A stretch of DNA of 62,000 bases from Phoronis australis (taxonomy: Eukaryota; Phoronida; Phoronidae): positions 260,298-322,297 of the forward strand of contig NMRA01000262.1 in assembly GCA_002633005.1 (NCBI GenBank), in the 5' to 3' direction. The notes beneath the pieces are model-generated. The model searched no databases, was not told the origin of the DNA, and saw only the letters and a program-made list of their open reading frames with translations. Below are positions 53,301-62,000 of this stretch, piece by piece (position 1 is the first letter of the stretch; every line of letters starts with the position of its first letter). The translations under genes and the position numbers were made by a program.

Positions 53301-55016
53301 GACTTTTTATGAGCTGAGCAATCATGAAATCCAAATGTTTTCTTTTATTGTTTACCTATTGTGCATCCAGGTAGCCGGCTTTACAAAGAGACCAGCGGTT
53401 GCTAATGTCTGTAGCCAGCCATGGTGTAGTCATATAGGAAGTGCCTGCATATACATTAAAGACGGGGTTTACATTTTACTTTTGCTGTGTTCATCTATTG
53501 ACAATTAATACTGCAAATCAAATATCTCCCAATAATCATGTGTAACGTTCCCATTTGACTAAACCTTTAGATCGGTAAACGTTTTGTACATGGTATTGAT
53601 TACTGAACTGTGACGTCCGCGTTGAGTTTGAGGCATGACGTGTGGTGTTGCAGCGTCCAGAGAGCAATCAACTGTGCCTCACGTATGTATAAGAGTTGAG
53701 GAGAGGTTGGACTTAAGTCAATATTTTGTTTGGCTCCTATTTGACCACAGACTGTGAAGGTGTGTATGGCAGTGTGGTTGTTAAGGTTCACAGAAAAACA
53801 CCAATTGTATGGTTTGTCTGCTAATTAGATTTTTGCAGTCCGATGCTGTTATTTCTATGGTTTTCTTGTTTGTAAGTGTTGTGTCGTTGTGTGTTCAGTT
53901 GCTCTAATTCGTTTTTGATTTGTTATCAATTGTAGCTGTGGAGAATATGACAAATGACATACAAACTACTACGATGACCTGAACCTATTTCCATATTTCA
54001 GTAGATTTTGACTAAATGAGTTTAGAGGCCATGCCTAGCTCTTTTTCTGCCATTAACGCACCTTTCCATGACTTTCCCATTCACTGTCAAACGTGCCAAT
54101 TGGTAGTCTGTGTACTTGATCCAGTCAAGTCTAAATTTCATTAGAGAAAATCACTATTAAATGACATCATCGAAGGACAGTTTTACCAAATCTCAAATGA
54201 AAATCGGATTTTTGAAGACATTTTTCTTGATGAGTTTTGGTTGCTGGTCTGTCATACACTCATATTTAATTCATTCAAATTTTAAATGATTCTGAATTGG
54301 GATTTCAGCTTGAAATGTCAGACGAGGTATGCACCGAGGCTGGATAAGTATTTATCTCAAACCATCACTGACTGTTTTGTTTTTACCTGAAATCTTGAGT
54401 ATTCTACCTGAAAATGTTTGTCGTAGCATGTGATGTTATGTTTTAAAGTAGAGGACAACATATGCGTATGTTGCCCTTAACGTTTCACTAACTAATAACA
54501 ATTTTACAGCATTTCCGTCATTGCACCACATTTTCTAAGTTTCCTCTAAAATTGAATTAGCTCTTGGAAATGTTGGCAGTGAAAGAATTAAAGAATAGCG
54601 ATCAAGTCTTAACAATGTCATTTTAGTTAGAATTAAAATAGTTTAACAACTGGCTTTTTATTTTTACCAGTGTACTGAACATTAACTTTTCAGGCAATCC
54701 AATACATAAAGTGTTTCCTGCTTTACCAACACAAATAATTCTTCAGCTTTTGTATCACCAGTCTGAAACATTTGCTTTCTAGAATTATAATTGATTAGCT
54801 ATAGCCTTACTCTCCCCAGATTTAAATTTGGATTATTTATAACAATCTTTATTTTGTTACTTTTACTTTATATTTTTAATGACTTTTGGTACTTAAGTTT
54901 CACAGAGCAATCTTGCTAGGAAGGAATGGTCATATCTTGTGCTTTGTTTTGCACTTATTGCTGTTTAGTACGCTTCAATAATCTCTTGTATTCTTCCATC
55001 ACGTTGCTTCTCAATC

Positions 55017-55387
55017 CAAGGTACCTACAGTCAACGGACTCATAAACACAGAAACGGACGCATGAAAACGACTCACGGACCTGCAAACACCGTCCACTGA
55101 CTCACAAACACGGTTAACGGACCGCCAAACACGGGTCACGTACTCATCGGCTTCCTGGGTCAGCTGACGTCTCCATTTTGTCCGTAAACCGTGTTTGGCG
55201 GTCCGTTAACCGTGTTTCCTCGGGTATATGAGTCCGTGTCCCGTGTATTCGGGTGCGTAGATCGTGTTTTATGAGTCCGTTCCCGTGTTTGTGAGTCAGT
55301 GGACAGTGTTTGCAGGTCCGTGAGTCGTGTTCATGCGTCCGTGGGCCGTGTTTATGAGTCCGTTAACCGTGTAGTTTAGGTACCTTG
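55017..55387. repeat. 371-bp fold-back made of ~20-bp sub-repeats
   Basis: The left arm (from CAAGGTACCTAC, 55017-55134) is complementary to two right segments: 55187-55210 (inner) and about 55285-55387 (outer, ending GTACCTTG). Both arms consist of tandem variants of CGTGTTTATGAGTCCGTTAA. No coding potential. Confidence 0.85.
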
Positions 55388-58300
55388 CAGTAGATGTTGC
55401 CCTGTGCCGATGTTCCCGTACTCTGTATTCCCCACTACTGTTGTTCTCTTGCCCTGGATCCGTTCATTTACATTGCCTGCTTAATAATTTCACAGTTAAA
55501 TCAACTTTCCAGATAGTCCCAATCATTTTTCAGCGACGAGAACTCTAATTATCAACTCAAACACAGGCTCGTAAATAATAGACTAAGTATGGTAGTCTTC
55601 CCCGCCATATGACGTAACCGTGAGAACGCTGAGCATAGAATAAAATAAAAGGACGAAGACAGTTTTATTCCATACGCGTTGAATAAGCCGAGTGCAATAA
55701 GGCCATGCGATATTGTTTTCCGTATCGCACTCCCAGTTTTCTTCAATGGTGCCCTATGACATGAAAAGTTCAAAAGGTAGGTCAATGTCGACTCGACGTC
55801 GTTAGCCGATTCGATCATCAAACTTTCCCAAAAATAGTAAAGTAATAGAATTTCAGCAGTACAAATAACACTCAGCATGCAACCAGGCCAAAACATAACT
55901 GGTGGAACTGGTGTGCTTGGGGTGATGCTGAAAACAAGTTGTAGCAACTGAATTCGCGTGCTACCGTGCTCGAACGAGCCCCCCCCATTTGGCGAAGTGG
56001 GCAAAAAGGTCTACCTCAGAGAAACAAAAAGTCCGAAAAAAGTAAGGAAACGAGACAAAAGTCCACGAAAAAGGCAGGAATTCGGCGAATGCACAATTCA
56101 TAGCTCTGAACTTACCCCGTTTTTTTAGTAAAAGGTCCACAATCTCAAACATTCGAGCCCCCTATTTTTAGACTGGGTGCGCGCATGCTCTGTGACATTG
56201 TGTTAACGAACACAGCAAGTTGGGAAAACGATAAATGCTCTGCCAAACTCATTAATTTGGTCGCTGATTTGTACGTCTCGCTGTTTCAATCTCATGCTCA
56301 CGGCGCGCTTTAATCACCTACACGATTTCTATTGTCCATTTCGTACTTGGTTCCTTGATATCAGTCCCAGGGCGCGTGATGAGTATCACAATGAACTGAT
56401 GACCCACTTAACTGCTGAACCTGCCTTTGACCTGGTTTAACTAGAGGCATATTCACAAAATTAAAACGTTTTAGCGATGATTAAGTTAATTAGGCACTCT
56501 AAATTCACTTGACATTACGACTGGAAGTTGAATTAATGAACATGGTTAAGGTATGTATAGGTTATATTGACAAAAAAAAAAAATTCACCGAGTAATTAAG
56601 CGATAACCGTCACATTTTGAGACTCGCGACGTTTTTCGCTTTTTCTCGGCTTCGGCAAATCGACTTTATTTCAACTTAGTAACACGAGTTCTCAAAAACT
56701 GTTCGGTGAATTTCATTGAAACTTTCCAAATTTAATATTTATTCACCAATCCCAAAAACCTACTAGGACTTTCCTTTCAAACGCATAGTTTTGACGTACC
56801 GTAAAATAAACAAACACGACTGCTATATTTACAAAAACAGCTTACGTTTTGCTAGTTAATTAGCATAGAAACAAAAGTGAGTAAACGGAAATTCCTAACA
56901 GCGTTTTTGAGGTAAGTTGTAAAGTTTTCGTTTAAAATGGGTTTCATTAAAATCAGGTAATTTTGCTACGAATGTTATTTTCATAAAAATGAAATTTACT
57001 TGAAAAAGTGGTTACATTATAATAGTAATGTCATATAAATATAAAATATGTTTTATAATCTCAGATCTTTTTCCTTTCATAAAATATGTATTTTTACTTG
57101 TTGACATTGCTTGTTTTTGATATATGAGTTAAAATGAAGGTCAATAAATAAGGTTTGAGATAACCTTAAATGACAAGATTCTAGGCTATGTTCAATTTCT
57201 TCTTTACTTACATTAGAAGCGCGATTTCTGGGCCTGCAAAAACTGATAGTATGAGATGATGCTTGGTATTAAAACGAGCCGCTTTGACAAGCCAACGTGT
57301 TGATTGTAGTCATAAGCACTAGCAAAAATTCCGTTCATTTCAAGACCAGAAATTACCTCTAATTTGACTAAGGAATATGTTGAGACCAGTTTCCTGACCA
57401 TCAGTGATCGAAATCAGAAGTTAGTATCCTGTGAAATAAGGATTGGACATACAGCTTTAGAGTACATCGAGTCTGCAGAATACATGTGGTGCATGACACT
57501 ACTTTAAGTTAGTCAAAGTCCAGAATTTCAATAGATTTTGATTGAATCAAATACAGAAAGCAGGTTTCAATAATCATCTTGATCAATCACCTGTACCTCA
57601 TTTAGGTTGAAAACCTGACTGATACTCTAAGCTGATTTAAATAAACTTATAGGCACCTCACACATCTTGTACTGTCAATCTCTCTCTCTTACAGTCGCTG
57701 GTATACTACCCAAGATAGCGCAAATCAATAAAATAAGATGTAACCCATGGCAACGAGTTCCTTTTCTAATGTGTTTAATGACCAAACGCGAAGGTGGTTT
57801 GTGGGAATCTGCATTAAACCATGAACTTCTGGATGGCTAAGACCGTTGTAGAGAATCTCCGCTGACAGTCTGTGACATGTCGAGCCCAACAAGGCAGATG
57901 ATGAATTCACGCCGACTACCCCCTCTACCAGGCTTTAAAGGGGGTAGTAGCCCCTTGCCTTCTGTTCACATCAGCGCCATGAGGGAGTTGTCTCCAAAAC
58001 CAAGTCTAATGGACCATAGCTTATCAAGTACGTATTGTCAGTTGTAATACGGAGTTCAAAATATTGTTTGATGTGCAGATTTATTGCACACACGCATGAA
58101 TAGACAATATTTACGGCTACACATGTCAATTCGAAATGATGGCATGTTTACCATAGTTCTTGCAGCATGCTGTATTGATTTGCTATTAAGCTTGGAGAAA
58201 AATTAGATCACTTAGAGCAGGCATGCTGCAGTTTTTACGTGCACGAGGGTACTTGAGTAGCAGTGCACCGTCATATTGCAATAGGTAGCTATCAAAATGA

Positions 58301-58857
58301 AATTTTGGCCATTCTCAATAACAGATGCATTTGAACCTTCATGTTTTTTATAACAACTTTCCAAATATCGTATTGGAGTACTTGATCAACAAATTTTCTT
58401 TAAGAGGTCCCATCTGTACAACGTGGAACTGTGCGTTTAACATAACATTATGTGTTGACAGTATCCTCTTTTTATTGCAAGCACTTTGCTCTCTTCAAGA
58501 TACCACAACAATCTGTATAATATTGTTGAATTAGATGAAAGACATATAGATATAGATATCTATCTGCTACCGAACTATCTATCCATCAAATTTTGACTTA
58601 GGCTACTCACAGTTGTGAAATTGGTCTCAAATTGTTCCGTGTGATTTCCGTAACCTGAAATACATGACCTTGGTGATAACTGTGACTAAGGATCCAGACA
58701 AGACTCATTTTATAATGGCAAGTGGCCTAAATCAAAAGCTAATTTTTGACGAAATGCACTGGTTAAATGCTGCTTATTTGTATAAGATATTATTCGCTGA
58801 ACTGTATCTAATATATTTGCAGATTGGTTTAATAAATTTATTCTTTCTACGTATCTT

Positions 58858-58935
58858 TCTCCCCATACCTCACCCCTCCTGCCCCTCCATCCCCTCCATC
58901 TTTCCCTCCCCTCCACCTTTCCCTCCCCTCCATCA
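58858..58935. repeat. Polypyrimidine (C/T) tract
   Basis: CCCTCCATC/CCCTCCCCTCCACC-like repeats, nearly free of G. Between 55388 and 59170 no other recognised feature except a hairpin at 57916-57948 (CTACCCCC / GGGGGTAG). Confidence 0.85.
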
Positions 58936-59169
58936 TGTCGATATCTTGGCAAGACTCTTGATACATTAATGAAATCCCATTGTTTAATTAAAAACAAAAT
59001 ATGGTCATGTTTTTCTTCTGTTGAAACAATTGTCTTTGTTTTCAATAACGGCATCTTCCTTCCTCTTTTTTATGAAGCAATATCTGTTCTGTACTAAAAT
59101 GCTTTTAATCTCCCCGACACGTGTTTGCATACAAAACACAATATACAATAAAGTGCCGCCAAGTTAGGA

Positions 59170-59370
59170 AATATTATGGTTGACAAGCGAAGTTTTGTTG
59201 CCTCATATGCTCACGAAAATGAAGTAGCGCTACCCAAAAACTTTGATATTTTAAAATTCTATTCAATGTGTTGAGAAACTGGGCACTCATAACAACGTCA
59301 GAAGACTTTGAAAATGAAAAAAATGACAACTTTTGTCAGAAATTGGTGAGGTTTTGTTGCATTTCCATTC
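59170..59370. repeat. Dispersed ~150-bp repeat, copy 4
   Basis: ATGGTTGACAAGCGAAG, CTGGGCACTCATAACAACGT and AAATTGGTGAGG follow the order of the copy at 3520. Confidence 0.6.
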
Positions 59371-59949
59371 GAGTAATCATGTAACGGGCGGACGTTCTCA
59401 TTGACAGCCGTGTTCAGATTAATAGGAAGAAATGTATTTGGGAGAGTTTCCTATCTGACTGGATATTAGTTAGAGCGGATTCAGTGGGATAAGTCAGTCA
59501 TGAATGGCAATGGCAAGAATAATTCTTCATTTCCATGCGTAGAGTTCCGGGTCCGCCAAAACACATGTCACGTTTTGCTCTATATAACAGGACACTAGAC
59601 CCTGTTTTAAATGACTTAATATTAGCAGATATCAACCACTTTCCCATCCAGCAAATAAAATCCTGCACAATATCCTTCGTTAACGGTTGGATCAAATTTT
59701 GAAAACTCTTAACAAAGTGGGCGATTGTGACCTACAGTGCACTTCAGGAGAGTTGCAGGACAACTGTAGTGAAGGTTCACCCACCATGAACCATAACACC
59801 CATTCCATGACACAGTGAGCACGTGTTTAAGTTGAACGCGGCTTTATCTCTCAAGTGGAAAACCAATGCTGGATTAGCAGAGGAAAGAACGAGGAGTGGT
59901 TGAAACCACACAAACAGGGTTTAGTATTAGTTTAATATAGCCCTTACAT

Positions 59950-60087
59950 ATAGGCGGCGCACCATGGGGGGGGGGGCTATAGCCCCCATTTTGTTCAGTG
60001 CTGCGGCGCCCATGATCTATAGGCGGTGCACCTAAGGGGGGCTGGGGGGGCTATAGCCCCCACTTTTTCAGTGCTGCGCCGCCCATG
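59950..60087. repeat. ~68-bp duplication with GGGGGCTATAGCCCCC palindrome
   Basis: Two copies, each starting TATAGGCGG, containing a G-run that pairs with CTATAGCCCCC, and ending CAGTGCTGC and GCCCATG. The ends of each unit are also mutually complementary. Confidence 0.9.
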
Positions 60088-61190
60088 TTACATGGACGTG
60101 TCTAACAGGTGATACGAGCATCTGTGCAACTGGATACGAATCTCTATCTTAGTTCCTTCTTTAAACCCACTTTCCTATTAATTTATTTCTGTCCTCTACA
60201 GGTGGCCTCTGCAGGTGGTTTTACCAGCCTCTAGCTCCTTCTGATCTTTGTTAATATTTCATGACGTGCACGATTTGTTTTCAGCGGTTCTCAAAGGAAT
60301 ATGGCCACTATCCTTATTTATCTGTCACTAACACTATTTACTGGTTTTGGTACTAATTGTTTTACCTTTATAATCTCAAAGCTCTTGCTTGTCTGTAATT
60401 TTGTCACTGGGGGATTTTTTCATTCAGGTTGGAACATCGGTTTAAGAAAAGACGTTTTTGTCTAGTGTGTCTGCTTTTAGTTGGGGGTATAAAACGTTCC
60501 CGAGCCCTCCATGGTCAATCTGTACATGCAAAAGGAGTTGTTTATACTCGAACCTGGGTTTTATTCTAAACAGTTTCTATTTCAAAACTTCTCATGTTGG
60601 TTGGGCGTATTTGGCTTTTGCAGACTAGTTGTGGCTTTTCGGTAAAATTTAAGCGCTACTCCTTTTTCACAGACGTAGCCTCCACAGCCACTGTAAGCTA
60701 GCTGCAGTGCCGCTTCTGGCCCAATTTGCAGAATTTTAACATTTATCACGAGTGAGGACTGACTACAATCAATCTGTTGTTTCACTATTTCCACCACCTT
60801 TATGTAACACTTCTTGTTACCATTATCCACATCCCAAAGCAAAATAGTCTATGGTAAAAATTCACCAATGTTGGACGAAAATTGATCGTTTTCAGGTTTT
60901 TAACTTTGAAGTGAATGGTCCCAATTTCTCAAAGTCTTAGCTGTTTGATGATAGCTATGTATAAAACTATAAAATTTTTCGTTGGTACTACGAATCTTTT
61001 ATAAAACGAATGTCAAAGTAATTCTGCTTGTCCGCCATTTTGGATCCTAAATTGGTAAGATTTTACTGCACCTAATTTTCAATATGGCGTTGAACTCTTT
61101 TTGAACTTGCCACCCTTTGAATGAAGATGAAAAACATGAACCCATTTTAATCAATTTAATGGACTAAATGTTTTTTCTCTCTTCATTTAG

Positions 61191-61238
61191 GTCAGTCACT
61201 GCTTGATTATAATCATCACAATGACTTGACTCCAACAG
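61191..61238 (+). CDS. Candidate 48-nt exon of an unidentified gene
   Basis: Strong acceptor (TTTTTTCTCTCTTCATTTAG) and donor (CAACAG|GTAAGT) bound 48 bases open in one frame, coding QSLLDYNHHNDLTPT. Phase 1 at both ends. No family is recognised. It may belong to a neighbouring gene to the right or be fortuitous. Confidence 0.4.
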
Positions 61239-61360
61239 GTAAGTACTGCTACTTTACTTTATAACAATATTCACCTGTAAAAGGTGTGACTGGTGATAGC
61301 TTTATAAACAACAGGCCATTATTGATTCATCGAAACAAAGTAATGAGAATGTATATTAGG

Positions 61361-61362
<2 letters not shown>

Positions 61363-61396
<34 letters not shown>

Positions 61397-61437
61397 AACA
61401 ATAACAATAACTAGTACTAGTACTAGTACTAGTACTA
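61363..61437. repeat. (TTA)n and (CTAGTA)n microsatellites
   Basis: About 34 bases of TTA repeats, then ACAACAATAACAATAA, then four CTAGTA units. The last 560 bases of the window show nothing else certain. Confidence 0.95.
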
Positions 61438-62000
61438 TTGTTTATTACTGCTATTTCAGCCATTCCAGGAGATAATCAAAAGAAATAAAAAAATCACTCT
61501 AGGGGTCATCTTTCAGATTCAGCTTAAACTTTGTGCATGTGATCCTGGTGTAACTTTGACACAAAAATCACGAATTTTGCACTCATTGACCTTATAGTTT
61601 TACTTATAGGCCAGCAAAAATGCAGAAGAAAATGACGCTTTTGCATACTGAAAACAGCAATTTTCCAATATAAAAACAGTTAGATTGCATGCAACCAGAG
61701 AAAACATATAATGGAATTAGAAAGTGGGAATACCAAATAAAATTGATACTAATAATTTCCTGGATTCACCAGGTGACGGGAGATAAATCCAGAGGCGCTT
61801 GTAGTGTTGAAAGTGGGTGTCACTCAAGTGCTTCTACAAGCCAGTTTGCGGGGCTGAGGACATTGAAAGATATGTTTTTGGATAGATCTTGGATGTGTGA
61901 ACAAATTTGAGAAATCTCTCGAATGGGCTTTTTCATTTTTGTTCTAAAAATGCCCCAATATTTCTATTCTACACTTTTTAAATGAAAGAAACTATAATGC

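Noticed and set aside
55552-56004. 150-codon minus-strand frame with a hydrophobic stretch
   Set aside because: Looks partly membrane-like, but no family is recognised, there is no supporting splice structure, and nearby repeats suggest transposon debris.
61689-61910. + strand frame with a CACCAG acceptor-like site at 61773
   Set aside because: Polar sequence without a recognised domain and no donor pairing with 61191-61238; too weak to call.

Overview
The window is eukaryotic: AT-rich, intron-dominated animal DNA carrying one long spliced gene on the + strand, the focal adhesion kinase gene (FAK/PTK2 orthologue). Twenty-three exons between 2246 and 42614 join in phase into a continuous frame of 900 residues plus one split codon. 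The first ~180 residues of the protein (FERM F1 and the start of F2) lie in exons left of the window; the stop codon at 42612-42614 is inside. The protein resembles vertebrate PTK2 slightly more than PYK2 in its kinase region. The single FAK gene, long repeat-filled introns, and mixture of LINEs, THAP-type elements and minisatellites suggest an invertebrate, probably marine and possibly an invertebrate deuterostome; the species cannot be fixed from the sequence alone.

Layout. 1-2245: intron or upstream sequence with GC-rich short repeats, a dispersed repeat block and a 12-bp minisatellite. 2246-7103: exons 1-5, the C-terminal two thirds of FERM. 8258-19924: exons 6-8, the FERM-kinase linker with the autophosphorylation tyrosine, spread over a 9.8-kb intron containing a degenerate CR1-like LINE that carries an LTR-like insertion, and a possible 1.9-kb inverted-repeat element. 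19925-27800: a 7.9-kb intron with a dispersed repeat block rich in CTAGTGGC, split by a 3.86-kb terminal-inverted-repeat transposon that contains the 782-base assembly gap. 27801-32532: exons 9-15, the whole kinase domain. 33063-40491: exons 16-20, the proline-rich and coiled linker; intron 17 holds an RNase H-bearing LINE interrupted by a THAP-domain transposon. 41092-42614: exons 21-23, the FAT domain. 42615-62000: 3' UTR, then about 18 kb of mostly repeat-bearing DNA with no confirmed gene; one short possible exon of a further gene is at 61191-61238.

How the parts work together. FERM holds the kinase inactive; the linker tyrosine (SDYAEI) recruits Src after autophosphorylation; the activation-loop YY pair is then phosphorylated; PPPKPARP offers an SH3 site; FAT targets the protein to focal adhesions and contains a pYxN site. 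All these elements are readable. The most notable observations are a triplicated splice acceptor in front of exon 4 whose three versions are all in frame, a phase-symmetric exon that holds the autophosphorylation site, several mobile-element insertions whose target sites can be read (TA, AT and CCCAT), a repeat family containing CTCF-consensus-like motifs, and a 371-bp fold-back structure at 55 kb.
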